Of a stretch of 64,000 bases of DNA, positions 10,975 to 22,832 are shown piece after piece. The stretch's first letter is position 1, and every line of letters begins with the position of its first letter. The notes under the pieces were generated by a model, which saw nothing but the letters and a program-made list of their open reading frames with translations, had not been told where the DNA came from and made no database searches. Made by a program: the position numbers and the translations under genes. Source of the DNA: Isoetes taiwanensis (Eukaryota > Streptophyta > Lycopodiopsida > Isoetales > Isoetaceae); contig JAJEKV010000019.1 in the NCBI GenBank assembly GCA_021234155.1, forward strand, positions 5,660,284 through 5,724,283. The letters are read 5' to 3'.

Positions 10975-13480
10975 CTGCACATATACCAAACATAGATCAT
11001 CACTTCTGAAGTCAAAATATAAAGACCAAATCCAATTAGCCTAAAAATCAAAGGAACCTTAAAAGACATATTAATGCTTATCTTCTCTTAGACCAATGGT
11101 ATTTTCCACGGCTGTCCATTCAGATCTTAAAGCTTACCACTGCATTTCATCTTGACACCTATGCTGTTAGCAGGGTGAGGCCATGCATGGGGAAGGGCCT
11201 GCTGCTGAGGCAAGGGTTTGTAGATAGGCATGCAAAATTCATTCCCTATAGAGCAATGCATCCCCTTCTCATCTGCAAGGACAATACATCAAATAGTATT
11301 TCATGTTTGAACAAATGAATGAACTATGCTAGATAGTTAAAGTCTTACCCTCTTCAATCTTTAATGCTGCAACTCGACATAGCCATCTCCAATAAAGGTC
11401 AATGAGTTTTAGAGGGATGCTTTCCACATATTGTATGTACACTACACTACTCTAATGAATAGCAATTGCAAGGGTACGAATATATTTTTTTATTAATATT
11501 TCGTGAACCCTCGAAGCCAATACGAGAAGTTTCATGTGGGTCCTTCCATTTACCAAAGTAGTGCAGCACCTTGTTCTAAAGGTGCATTCCAACATGTGAT
11601 AAGGTCCCCTTCAGAGAACAATAATAATGTTGAACATGGGTCTAAATCCATTAATTAATGCAGAAATTACAATGACATCTAACATCTGATGCATGTGCAA
11701 CCTGCAAGTAAAGAAGCATGAGGCGGAGGCTGCATGCTTTCCACAGACCATATATTCAGTGCACTTGAATAGCAAATGCAAGAATAACCAATAACCTTTT
11801 TATTGACATGTTTACACCAGATCAAAGTTTCATTCAATGCACACCACTTTTAAAACTGTATGGAGAGCTCATGAACCTCAAAATGTCGTGAATCAGTTTA
11901 AGAACTTGCTTCAGAATGTCGTGAATCAATTATAAGCTGCAAATGATGTCTAAGTCCAAGTTGTCCATGAAACACTCAAATGTTTTGTGCATCTTTGCAT
12001 CTGCAAAATTAAGAAGCTATGTTAAAAAAACATGTGTTAAACTAATTGTTTGTTTTCTGATTTGTGTATACCAAATTATTATTGAAGCTAGCAAGACCTA
12101 CTTCTTACTCAAATCATCTGTGTCATATTGCTAAAGTGCAAGGGATGAGCTTATTTACTGTGAAAAAAGGCCAGGCCCTTCTGCAATAGGACATAGCAAG
12201 TTTGAATTTACTTATGCAACCATCTATTGTTCAATTTATGCCCCAATGTACAAACAGCCCCATTCAGATCTGTTACTAAGCACACAATCTGGAAAAATAT
12301 GTACCTCTGTACAGATCGATAGATGACCCCTTCTACCAGTCTTCGCCCCGAGCAACCTCATCTGAAAACCATGCACTTAAGTCTATACGTGTTGAAAATA
12401 ACAATCTGTGTCCCAAATGAGCCCATTCTTCACCTTAAAATTTTGCTTTTGAATACTGAAACCAAGGGGTATGGCAGTTTCTTCAATCTTCGATATTATT
12501 TCTTTGGCCGTGTATTTTGATGTAAAACGTGTTTCCAGCTTAGAGTTTTCCTATAATCATCACAAATGAAATTCATTTTTGTTGATAAGCCAGCACAAAA
12601 TTTGCATAAAGACACTTGTTGCTTACCTGCTGCTTTTCAAATAGACCAGAGAGATCTAGCCCTGATGACATTGAAATAAGCTCAAATGCATTTATTAGTA
12701 CTGGCTTGCAATTTAGCTTGTCCACGTCCATATTTTCCTGCATAAACACAAACACGATATGTTCTTAAAATTCTTAAAGAGTGGGGAAATTCCAAAAGCT
12801 ACCATACCGCTGAATCTTTAAAGATCTCTTCAACATCAGAAAGACTAACATCCTACTCTTCAGTGAGAACCTATTCAAGAAAGGAGTTTTTACCGATATG
12901 CTGAAAAACATTGTCGATATATTAAACATTGAAGGCTAAACTTAATTCATGGACGTTAGGCTTGACTTAATCCATAGAAGCAACTGCAACATTTATTAAT
13001 ATTTTTGTAGAATTGTTGAAAAGCCTAAAAGTGAAATTTTTCATGGAAAGGGATAATATATTAAATATAAAAATGCATAAAACAACTCTATTTGAGAAGG
13101 CTGGGCATTTGTTGCAGGCATCAGAAGACATGAACCAACTCAATGTGTTGTTCTATTCTCTAAAACCTCAAAATATGAAAAATCAAGTCTTGTGCAATGC
13201 CTATTAGTGCACGAATTTCTATTAATGCATGTGAAACAAAGGAAAACAGCCAACCTCACCTATGTTAAGGATGTATGATTCAGCAGTAAAGCGGTCTATC
13301 ACTGGAGAGAAGGTGCGCCCTGGGATGATCATTTTTACTGCAAGAAAACCCTTGGATAGTGAGAAAAATATGCTCTTTGGATACTAAAGAATTAAATGGA
13401 CTCTGAAAGCATGAATAAACTGATACTCAGTACCCACAATCATATAAAACAATCTGGTTCTTGGATAAAACTACCAATCA
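10975..13480. other. No gene recognised
   Basis: AT-rich on both strands with short frames only. Related short segments containing atgtcgtgaatca occur near 11885 and 11917. Nothing else is supported; it could include introns of the WRKY relic. Confidence 0.4.
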
Positions 13481-13800
13481 AATTATTCCTGCATAACATA
13501 TTTTAAAGGTAGAACATATTCTTGCCTACAGAAACAATGGCTTCTACACAATAACACCACAAAGAAGCTCACATTATCAACGTCCTTGGCTTGAAGCTTT
13601 ATGTGTATTACCTAAATAATGGCCAAAGCCCCTGGTGAAGAAGTATAATTATTCCTGCATTCCATAATGTAAAGGTAAGCCATACTTGCAAAAACAATGG
13701 CTTTTACATAGTAACACCACAAAGGAGCTCACATTATCAACGCCTTGAAGCTTTATGCATAGTACCTGAATAACGACCAAAGCCCTTAGTGAAGAAGTTG
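13481..13800. repeat. 166-bp tandem duplication
   Basis: Unit one is 13481-13646 and unit two 13647-13800. Both begin aattattcctgcat and share aacaatggctt, ataacaccacaaag (or gtaacaccacaaag), gctcacattatcaacg and ttgaagctttatg. They differ by scattered substitutions and small indels, so the duplication is older than the 53-bp one at 5482. Confidence 0.85.
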
Positions 13801-14183
13801 TTAGCTCCCTAGTGAAGTAAGTGAAGTAACGTCCTGCAAGCTTAGGATCAGATCCAGCAATTAAAAAAAAATGAAGAGAAAAAAAATCGAACGACCCTCA
13901 TGCATGAATGAGGCCATGCTGTTAGAAGAGTGAGGCCATGCATCGAATACCCCGATCCAGCAAGTTTGTACCCACTCACAGCAAGTCGATTGTGCAAGGC
14001 TCACCTTAATTGAAATGCAAGATCCGGCGCAGCAATGACCAAAGGAACTGTGGCGCATAGACAAAGAGTAATTGAAACCCCAAAATCGTCAAAATGTAGA
14101 GTGCAGAGATGGCGACCGGAGGCTGAAGAAAAAATTTCAAAATACGTATTCATTACTGGCAACCAGCGTCCCGCAGGGGGGAG
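13801..14183. other. No gene recognised
   Basis: Short overlapping frames on both strands without motifs. The phrase gaggccatgc recurs at 13910 and 13942 and is also seen near 11177. Confidence 0.4.
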
Positions 14184-14205
14184 GGAACGCCGCATGCGGC
14201 GTTCC
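14184..14205. repeat. Perfect 22-bp palindrome
   Basis: The left half reads GGAACGCCGCA and the right half is its exact reverse complement, centred on GCATGC. It contrasts with its AT-rich surroundings and is preceded by a G-rich run. Function is unknown. Confidence 0.9.
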
Positions 14206-14463
14206 GGGCACAGAAATCAACACAATCCCAAAATAAAAAAGAAGATAATATTGTGATATATTGTCTGTTCTCCAAATATTATGATATTACGTTTTCATAC
14301 TTTCGAGGTAATGTGACGTTCCATGTATTTATACGGTATATGTATAAATATACTGACACATCACGTAAAGCAGCCGTGAGAATTTAATGCTAAGATGTAA
14401 TATTCTTAATATATCTTGGATGCTCTCCTTGGGGGTAGCCCGTATGCCTGGCTAAGGTTGCCA

Positions 14464-14914
14464 TGGATGTCATTGCACAGCTGTTGAATGAGACGGGACA
14501 AGAAGGATATTTGCTGATGTCTATGCCGAAGAGATGAAGAAACTGGACGAAATTAAAGCTGGCAAGGGATCTTCTGCTAGTTCTTCCATGTCAATTCCAG
14601 GCCCTAGTAGTTCTTCAATGTTAATGCCTACTTCCTTTTGTACTTCAATGCCTTTTGCTGTTATAAATTCTGGAATGACAGCTCCTGCTAGAACTTCTTC
14701 AAGCTTAGCTCCTGTTATGATGGGGTCTCCTCTTGTTATGCCTGGTACTATTGTTCCAATTCTAGGTTCAGTTGCGTCTACTCTAGGTTCAGTTGCTTCT
14801 ATTCCTGCTCAGTTGCTTGCACCTTCGGCTCCTTGTTCTATTCCTGTTGTTACGTCTCCATCTGGTATTGAAGAAGCAAATGATGACTTCCTTGATATTG
14901 ATGAGAATGCCTGA
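14464..14914 (+). pseudogene. S/P/A-rich open frame with a probable frameshift; unrecognised
   Basis: I do not recognise this protein. Frame one starts with ATG at 14464 (MDVIAQLLNETGQ). An adjacent frame carries ADVYAEEMKKLDEIKAGKG and then about 110 residues rich in Ser, Pro, Ala, Val and Met. It ends in an acidic tail (DDFLDIDENA) at 14914. The change of frame near 14500 suggests an old frameshift, which would join a helical charged segment to a disordered tail. The low-complexity part contains imperfect internal repeats (GSVAST / GSVASI). It may be a captured gene fragment; a functional product is unlikely. Confidence 0.3.
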
Positions 14915-15296
14915 TATGAAGAAGCAAGCCCAGAAGTTCGGAAGGCTTTGGATTTGGTTCCTGTTCCTAAACAAGTTCAGCAAGCAGCTCCTACCATTTT
15001 GGGTTGCACCTTCACAAACTGTGTTGTTGTAACTAATGGTGTAATTGTGACTCATGGAAGCAGTCTCCTTCCTGGCAGTAATGTGAATAAGTAAAACATG
15101 CAACTGATACTTTTTAAAGCATGGGCAGCATCGATTTAAACAGTTTGGAGAATGTGAATCAGAATGTTAGGTAGAAATAGAATATTAATCAGAATGTTAA
15201 ATGAAAATGGAATGGTAAATGGAATGTCACCCGGAATGTTAAATAGATATAGGGTTTTGTCTTAGTAGGAAATTTAAACTTATTATGTTGTAAACA
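14915..15296. other. No gene recognised
   Basis: The stretch has a minor repeat of agaatgtta-like strings (15140-15250) and no coding signal. Confidence 0.4.
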
Positions 15297-15518
15297 TATA
15301 TTTGGAAGGCAAATTCCTAGAAAGAAAGTATGCCACGTGGCATCTCAGCGTTGGACGAGAGGGTTGAATGGAAGCCAAGTTGCATTTACGTCTTGATGAG
15401 CCAAACGTATATTTGGAAGGCAAATTCCTATAAAGAAAGTATGCCATGTGGCATTTTAGGGTTGGACGAGAGGGTTGAATGGAAGCCACGTTGCATTTAC
15501 GTCCCGATGAGCCACAAT
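15297..15518. repeat. 111-bp tandem duplication upstream of the receptor kinase
   Basis: Units 15297-15407 and 15408-15518 share tatatttggaaggcaaatt, aaagaaagtatgcca and ggacgagagggttgaatgga. They differ at a handful of bases. The first carries gccacgtggc, which contains a CACGTG G-box core; the second has gccatgtggc. The array lies about 0.9 kb upstream of the kinase start and could contribute promoter elements. Confidence 0.85.
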
Positions 15519-16455
15519 TTATGTAATGTTCAGGCAGAGGCAATTTCGTCAAGGACCAAATTACCTCGCGTAATGTTCTCTCATCCCTGATACCTTAAAA
15601 TCCGCTTGGCCTCTTCCTTAAAACTGCTATTACAGAGAATGTAGGACAACATTTTGTAGGAAAATGTTCAATCACATGCCATTTCGCGAGATTAGGCCCT
15701 TACCCCACGTGGTGACTTGTGACCTAACATTATTACTATCTCACAAAAATGTATAAGAAAGAGTGTAAATTGTATCAATGGTGGCTACGGAGAGACGCAA
15801 GTGGCTTCTTTTTACCAGCGTGCCCATCACAGAAGGACAAGAATTGAAACCCTACCCCACTATGTCATGGCACCAATGTCCGCTAGATTTTGCATTATTC
15901 AGCAAAATGCCGCTCTTTATTTATGCTTACCAAATTTAATAAAAAAATAAATAAAAAGATCCTCTAATTGTTTTTCAAAATTTACGTTCTTTTTACAAAA
16001 TTACGACAATAAATTTGCTTGCATCTAATTAAAAAAATACGAATTTTCCAAATTTAATCAGAAATTCTAGGCACGAAGCCCCCAACTTCGACCCTTGCGG
16101 CGCTCGAAATAAATACATCAAACTACTGCCTTCCTTGCACTCCTTGCTAGACAGTTGTCAGAATCACAAATAGTCTTCCATTAAAGACCATATGAATGAA
16201 AGTTCCTTACCACCTTCTCTTGTAAAAAGTCTGATGTGGAATGGCAAAATTGGATTGGTGATGAGCTAATAATCATCCTCTAAAACTCTAAAACAAGAAA
16301 TCGCCCAACAGGATTTTTTTGTTTGGCTTATTTGTACTTCCTTGCCACTTCCATTCGGTCAAAATGCTGGTGTCTACTGTTTCTATTTGTGTTGGAGACA
16401 AATTTCTATCGCACTCGGAATCGATAGAATTGTACTCTTCGAAGCTCCGATACCC
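15519..16455. promoter_or_regulatory. Upstream region of the receptor kinase; promoter not pinpointed
   Basis: The interval is AT-rich and non-coding. A weak TATA-like aaataaataca lies at 16107-16117. The open frame extends upstream of the chosen start only to a TTG, with no in-frame ATG between 16342 and 16456. I mark this as a likely promoter and leader by position only. Confidence 0.3.
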
Positions 16456-18876
16456 ATGTTGCAAGCACAAAAAATATGGCTATTCATTTTTGCTACCTTT
16501 CTGGTTTTTACTCCCTGGGCTTCTGCAAAAGTATATCAATTGGAACCAGGATGGAATGCCACCAAATTCTATCCTCCAAATGATTGGACTACAGGATATG
16601 AAGGTCAGTACAAGTCTTTTTATCTTGATTATGGAACCGAGAATCAGACAATGATCTCCAGCGACAACGGCAAATTCTGCTTGGCTATGTATGAGTTTAC
16701 ATCTAATCCTCAGCATTATTATCTCACAATAGTTATGGGTTGCAGTGTTCCAGGCGCTGGCATCCCTGTGTGGATTGCTAATAGAAATAGTTCTTGCATA
16801 GGAAACTATACTTTCAAGCTTGGAACACAATACCTCCTCTACAATAATGATACAACAAAAGTGTGGACAAGTGTAGATAATATAGGCAGTGCAGAGATTG
16901 ATGATTCTGGCAACTGGATCCTTCAAAGCATATCAACAGAGCAAATAGCTTGGCAGAGTTTTGATGAACCCGCAGATATATTGTTACCAGGACAAACATT
17001 CACAAGCTCTTTGAAGTTGACTAGTAGATCAAATTTATCCACTGCAGAAACAGGGCCCTTTATTGCAGTGGTTGAAGAGAGCAAGTTTGTTTTATATCTT
17101 TCTTCTAATAATCCTCAGCCTTACTTCAGAGAACCATCTGCCCCTACTTGCAACTTAACAAATCCTGTGGCTACATACCAAAACTATAGCCTTAAATTGT
17201 CATCAGGAGCAGGTGCATGCTCCCAACCAATAGTAAGTTTTCCACTTCCTCAAGGCAATTCTCGTGACGATCTGCAATTTTTACGATTAGAGCCTGATGG
17301 TAATCTTATTTCTTACACGTTAGAATCATCTAACTGGAGTGCAGCAAAGCTGTTCAATAATAAGTGCCAGCTTCCTCTTGGATGTGGTAGATATGGATTG
17401 TGCATTAGCACTACTGAACAATGCCAGTGTCTCATCACCAACAATGGCACAGTAGAGAGTGGAACCCTAACAGATTCCAGAGGAAAGTGTGTGATAGATA
17501 CCACCCCAGCTCCTTGTGACTACAACACACAGAGAAATAATCATTTTATTCAAATACAAGGAAAGTATTTCTACAACCGAAGTACACCAGGCACCAGGGA
17601 TGAATGTAAAGAGACATGCTTGTATAATTGTTCCTGCCAAGCATACTTCTACTCAAACAACACTTGCTACATTTTGGATGAGATAGTGGGTAGCCTTATA
17701 GAGGATGTAAATGTAGATGGTTTCCTTAAATTTAGAAACAGGGACATTCTGAAAGGGCTTCAAACAGAATCACATGCGCATAACTGGAGGGCAATAGTTG
17801 CAGGCGTTGCTGGGGGAGCTTTTTTTTGCCTGGTATTGCTCATGCTGGCAAGGAAGCTTATGAAAACAAGGAAACTGATTGATGAGGAAATTAATGAATG
17901 TCTGTCTAGCATTGAGGGATTGCCTCCTAGATTCTCATCCCGGCAGCTGGAAGCTGCAACAAATATGTTTTGCTGCAAGCTTGGAAGGGGAAGCTTTGGG
18001 TCAGTTTACAAAGGGACACTACCAAATGGCAAGAAGATTGCAGTAAAGACAATGGAAAGCACAGGACAAGGAGCAAAGCAGTTCGTGGCAGAAGTAGCAT
18101 CCATGGCAAATATAAGTCATGTGAACATAGTACATTTGTGTGGCTTCTGTATAGAACATAACCACCAAATGCTAGTGTATGACTTCATGCCAAATGGTTC
18201 GCTCGATCACTGGATCTTCAATGATCAGGAAGGCATATTGAGTTGGGGAGTTCGCATGAACATAGCAATAGGCACGGCTCGAGGACTAGCCTACCTCCAC
18301 GACGAGTGCAGAGAGCCCATTATTCATTTCGATGTGAAGCCACAAAACATTCTCTTGGATGAAAAATTCGTTGCCAAGGTTGCAGACTTTGGCATGGCAA
18401 AACAAATTAACAGGGATGCAAGTAAGGTAATGACAAACGTCAGGGGAACACCTGGATACTTGGCACCAGAATGGCTCACACATTCTATAGCTACAAAGAA
18501 ATGTGATGTGTACAGCTTTGGAATGGTGTTGTTGGAGATTATTGGGGGTAGAAAAAATCTAGACATTCTCAAGATAGACACAGATTTGGAATGGTATTTC
18601 CCAGCATGGGCAGTAAACAAGGCGAGGGAAGGTAATGTGATGGATGTTATTGACCCTAAGATCAGACCATTTGTGCTAGAGCAGCAGGGAACCAGAATTA
18701 TCCAAGTAGCTTTGTGGTGTATTCAGGAAAATATTTTAATAAGGCCATCAATGAGGGAAGTGGTTCAGATGCTGGAAGGAACTAAGGAGGTGGAGTTGCC
18801 ACCCCTTTCTTTCCGTTTCAATTTGACGACACAGCAAGATCAATATGGAAGTAGCTCAATCGAGCCCACTCAATGA
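16456..18876 (+). CDS. G-type lectin S-receptor-like Ser/Thr kinase (SD2-5-like), intronless
   Basis: This 806-residue, single-exon receptor-like kinase would act at the plasma membrane. The first in-frame ATG (16456) gives a signal peptide (about residues 1-24, LFIFATFLVF). The ectodomain has a bulb-type lectin region (about 70-200), an EGF-like Cys cluster (304-325, CQLPLGCGRYGLC) and a PAN/apple-like Cys module (about 354-425). One membrane segment spans about 444-466. The kinase (about 500-780) has the Gly loop LGRGSFGSV, K531 (IAVK), E546, HFDVKPQN (catalytic D626), DFG 644-646 and APE 670-672. All catalytic residues are present. HRD is replaced by HFD, so it is a non-RD kinase, a class often tied to innate immunity. 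Many N-x-S/T sites mark the ectodomain. Ligand is unknown. The frame has no internal stop. Confidence 0.93.
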   Translation: MLQAQKIWLFIFATFLVFTPWASAKVYQLEPGWNATKFYPPNDWTTGYEGQYKSFYLDYGTENQTMISSDNGKFCLAMYEFTSNPQHYYLTIVMGCSVPGAGIPVWIANRNSSCIGNYTFKLGTQYLLYNNDTTKVWTSVDNIGSAEIDDSGNWILQSISTEQIAWQSFDEPADILLPGQTFTSSLKLTSRSNLSTAETGPFIAVVEESKFVLYLSSNNPQPYFREPSAPTCNLTNPVATYQNYSLKLSSGAGACSQPIVSFPLPQGNSRDDLQFLRLEPDGNLISYTLESSNWSAAKLFNNKCQLPLGCGRYGLCISTTEQCQCLITNNGTVESGTLTDSRGKCVIDTTPAPCDYNTQRNNHFIQIQGKYFYNRSTPGTRDECKETCLYNCSCQAYFYSNNTCYILDEIVGSLIEDVNVDGFLKFRNRDILKGLQTESHAHNWRAIVAGVAGGAFFCLVLLMLARKLMKTRKLIDEEINECLSSIEGLPPRFSSRQLEAATNMFCCKLGRGSFGSVYKGTLPNGKKIAVKTMESTGQGAKQFVAEVASMANISHVNIVHLCGFCIEHNHQMLVYDFMPNGSLDHWIFNDQEGILSWGVRMNIAIGTARGLAYLHDECREPIIHFDVKPQNILLDEKFVAKVADFGMAKQINRDASKVMTNVRGTPGYLAPEWLTHSIATKKCDVYSFGMVLLEIIGGRKNLDILKIDTDLEWYFPAWAVNKAREGNVMDVIDPKIRPFVLEQQGTRIIQVALWCIQENILIRPSMREVVQMLEGTKEVELPPLSFRFNLTTQQDQYGSSSIEPTQ

Positions 18877-19207
18877 TGGCGACCATAGGAAAATAGGAAA
18901 CCAGAAGCTTTAGCTTCAACTCAGCCACTGCTTCAATCATTTTCTGCAGTACAAGCAAAGGGTGTTTTGGCCATGCAAAACTTTTATGGTCATGATGTGA
19001 AGTATATTAAAAAGAATGCACTGCTCAAGAACATTATTGGCACACTTGTCTGAGCACAGAATCATCTCTGATTTTTCATTTTTTTAAATAAGACTACTTG
19101 CAACAACACATTTACAAACTGGCATCTAGATTTGATACCTGAATAAAAATCAACAATATAAAATTTATTTAATATCTGCATATAGAACAGATGGTTATGA
19201 TAGCAGA
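18877..19207. other. 3' flank of the receptor kinase
   Basis: Non-coding. An aataaa-type string appears in tttttaaataagac at about 19081-19094 and could serve polyadenylation. Nothing else is seen. Confidence 0.4.
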
Positions 19208-19459
19208 CCTTAACACACTGCCCCTCAAGTTTATAGTGATCCAACGGTTCAGATCAATCTTGATCAGTGTGTTACTGGAGCTATAACACACTGCTACTCC
19301 ATAACACCCTAGGATGTTATGAAATGAACGGATCCAGATCGATTTTGATAATGATCGGATGGCCCAAAACTCTCGGGGCAGTGTGTTAAGGGCGATAACG
19401 CCCTGGCCCTCGGGTGTTACTTCAAAAAAAACAGTAACACCCTCGGCCCAGGGCATTAT
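19208..19459. mobile_element. Nested inverted-repeat element, MITE-like
   Basis: An outer pair of arms at 19208-19232 and 19367-19391 shares cagtgtgttaagg and its complement over about 25 bases with few mismatches. Just to the right a second hairpin has 27-base arms (19395-19421 and 19433-19459, 23 of 27 paired) around an A-rich loop. Inside, gtgtgtta and taacacac pair around ctggagc. Two related direct segments also occur (aacggttcagatcaatcttg and aacggatccagatcgatttt). The composition suggests a small non-autonomous DNA element or a fold-back repeat. No target-site duplication could be fixed. Confidence 0.6.
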
Positions 19460-22400
19460 CTACTCCATAACATCAGAGCAGCCTTGAGTCTGTTTCCTGG
19501 GATAATCTATTCAGTTTCAGAGATTATAGCAATAAAAAAATGACAAGGAACTCAAACTTAGACTTGCAACATAGAGAAGCATAACATCAGGGCAAGTTTT
19601 TGACCTAGAAGCTGCAAGTCATCAAGGTAGATGAAGTTCATTCCCATAGCAAAACGGGGGCCCTTACTGCGATGGTTTGAACACGACAAGTATTTTTTCT
19701 ACAATACTTTCCAACATACTTCTAGCATTGACATATTCCTGGGACTATGTTTGGCAAAAGTAGCAAACTACTCACCTCCACTTTTTAAGCTGGCTCCTAA
19801 CAGAAATTAGAAATCAGGAATTCCATTTCATCAGCTGAAATACCCAATTGGAAGCTAAAACACGAATGCCTCACCACTAACAATGCCATATTCAAAAGTG
19901 ATAGCTCCTCCCAATTACAATACCATGAGAAACGATTTTAGAAGCATATTGGGTATTAATGATCAATGTGAAGAAATATGATTCTGCAGTCCAGCAGTTG
20001 TGTATACCAAATCCAATTGGCAGATAGGCTTACAGATGATGAGAAAACATGAGAACACATGGTCGTGGCCTTTCTGATAAATTGTAGATGCGTTTTGATC
20101 AGGAAGAAATTTTATAGTAAAGAGCTGTTTCTTCAGCATATGGGCACATCAGTAGCAGTTGGGTGCAGGGTGCTGGACAAAAGAACAATGGTCAAAGCCT
20201 GGACGAGAACAAGAAACTTCACCTATTGATTTCTTCTTATAGTGGTTAATCCTGAATGTGTGCTTAGTCTATATCTACAGTTATGGACCTATATTCGATA
20301 GAAAATTTATCAGGGCCAAAACAGAACCCAATAAAAACATTATAAGTTTTAAAAAAGAAGGCCATGAAAGTAAAAGCAAGAAGAATATATACGTGATGGA
20401 ATTTTGAAATGCCAATTTACAAAAATAATCCCCTGTCCTTTAAGCAAAAGAAGCTGCTAATTGCGCAATAGGCCTACATGTCTCTTCTTTAAAAATGCTA
20501 GAGTAGGAATGGAAGATGAATGAAGAGTAACTTTACCTATACAGATGCAATAGCTTAAAAAGCATCCAAATCCTTTGGAACAAATCTGTGTTGGCGTCCT
20601 ATGCATGTTCAGAGTCAAATGGATCTTTCTCTCAGGAAGAGGTCATTTTTACCGGGAGAAAATTTCGGGGCTTTGTTATGTACTAGATAATCAACGGCTG
20701 GAGGATATTGCGGTGGTGAGCGGCTCCGCCAACCGTAGCTGCGAGTGCGACGCCGAGGCTGGCGGCGCCGAGCCACTTTGGCGCAATATCTGACAAACAA
20801 GCGTAATGAATAGATGGTTCAAATTACGAACCAGATGCTGCCACGTGCCAGCTCTTTGCGGTGATGGCAAGGGAGCTTGTGGCTATGGCAGTAACAAACT
20901 CTGCAAACTTCAAAACCGTTAGGCACCGACTTCAAGAATGCAAGATCTGACATGCTAGCTTCTAGGCGTTACGGGGAATAATCCGTCTTCTGTGAATGTT
21001 GGGGCATGGAATCCTTTCTTGAAGATTTTGGCTATGGATATGGCAAGATTTGGAATTTCAAAAGTATTGCCCACAAGATCAATAGAGATGGTTGAAGATG
21101 TGATTAATGCGGCCCTACATCGGGAAGCTGATGAGCATGGCGTGGTTTCCCCTACACGAATCTTCCAAATCGAAACATCAAGAAAAGCTCCACACCTCTA
21201 GCCTATACAGCTGGATACATTTCCTTTGAGCTCAAAACCTTATAACAAAAGCAAAGCTTGGCTCGAAATGGATCATTTGAGATCTCAAAATGAGCCGAAA
21301 CAAAAAAAAACATGCAACCTGAATCTCGCGGAGATGGCCTGAAACGGAACAAGACCGGATAGAAGATGAAAGATCCAAAAACCGAGCCAGCAAGTCGGTG
21401 AGCAGAGCACTAGGTCAGTGAACAGAGTAAATCGAAGAAGGTCAGAGAGCAGAGCCTAAGCAGTGATGGAGGGCGGTGCCTGCTGCCACATTTTGGCAGC
21501 ATAGAAGAGCTTTGCATACAATAACATATCTTTGGTTGCATATTGACTAAAGCATTTGAGTACAAGTACTACAGATTTGAAGACTTACATCCCTGAAGAT
21601 CACAATCAGGCACTTGCTTGAAGAACCAAGGAAAGGACATTCATTGAAGATCACACAGACAAAGCAAGGAAGAAAGATTCAAGCAAATCGTTTGAAGATT
21701 AGAAGACCCCTCAAGTTTACTTGGTATGTGGCTTATTTGAGATCATCTTGGCATGAATTCTATTTCACATGGTTCACCACATGAGTTCACCATCTCATTC
21801 CTATCCTTGATACCTTGCTTGCCTCATAATCCATACGCTACCTTCATTTCTCTTAGCAAGTTTGGCAAATGGCCTTTTCTCTAGTCAAAACACACCACTC
21901 ATATACCATTCATACACCACAAAAAGCAAAAAATTCCATTCAAATTCTTTTCCCACCATCTAAGATCATGTTCTCTCTCTAAAAGTCAAACTAGAGAGAG
22001 AATGTGCACAATTTCCCAAGAAAAGCATGAAGTCGTCAAATGACCAAGTTGATGCATAAGGGTTTCGAGTTTATATGCACTAGTGCCAAATTGATCCATG
22101 TCGATGTCACGGAAAGAGTGCCATGGGGTTGTCATGAGGATATTCACAAGGCAAGTACTTTGTCCACTCTATATACCGTCTGCTCTTAGCTCCACATCCC
22201 CCACACATGTTGCTGGCTTTGGATAAGTTGCCCCATCCTAAAGTTTCTGTACTTTGGTGGCAAGTCTCACATAGATGTTTGCGTGTAAACACCTTGCGAT
22301 ATCACTATGATCCTCGCAACTCTGCATATGCTCGCTTTGCACTTCAAATGTCGAAACACTTGAGAGTTGCCTCTTTTTTTATCTAGAAGTTCAACCAGCA

Positions 22401-22832
22401 TGGTCCTGGCCTCAAGCATTATTTAATAGTACATTGGATTGCCAATCTGTTCTTCTAGCATCCTACCCAGGTGCACCCCAGATAAATGGAAAGCATTTCA
22501 TCTTGTGTCTGGTTAGTTACTGTGGTGAATTTGGGAGCATCGTAGGCTGCATGTTTTCCAAGGCATTTATTCATCTACTCTAAGAATCATTGTTGTAGCC
22601 CAGGCTAAGATACTGATGGCTCATGACTCTCCCTCCCTCAGGGAAGAAGTGAGAGACCGTATTAAGATTCAATATCTTCAAATTAATTTTTATCATTAAT
22701 CTCCTATGCTAGAGTGAGTACATAATGTTTCAGGCTCGTGCTTCAGGAACATTCTCTTGTGCTTGCACAACTAGATGAGATTTGTGCATCTTGTAATGTT
22801 TATCTGTGACTAATAAATTTGCTTTTTGTCCT
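19460..22832. other. No supported gene; one CpG-rich spot at 20690-20790
   Basis: Mostly AT-rich with short frames. On the minus strand, after a possible acceptor (tttgtcag), 20683-20786 reads as a hydrophobic stretch (KWLGAASLGVALAATVGG) that ends at a TAG. This could be a small exon, but I cannot place it in a family. A G-box (gccacgtgcc) lies near 20839. A plus frame at 20992-21201 (MVEDVINAALHREADEHG) and a minus frame at 22107-22292 with CETC and CGGC pairs are unassigned. Confidence 0.35.

Noticed and set aside
14184-14205. Third Helitron 3' end
   Set aside because: The GC palindrome is followed by a similar gggcac string, but no CTRR-T lies within 15 bases and there is no loop.
16342-16455. 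38-codon N-terminal extension of the receptor kinase frame
   Set aside because: It begins at TTG and has no in-frame ATG before 16456. The ATG at 16456 begins a good signal peptide.
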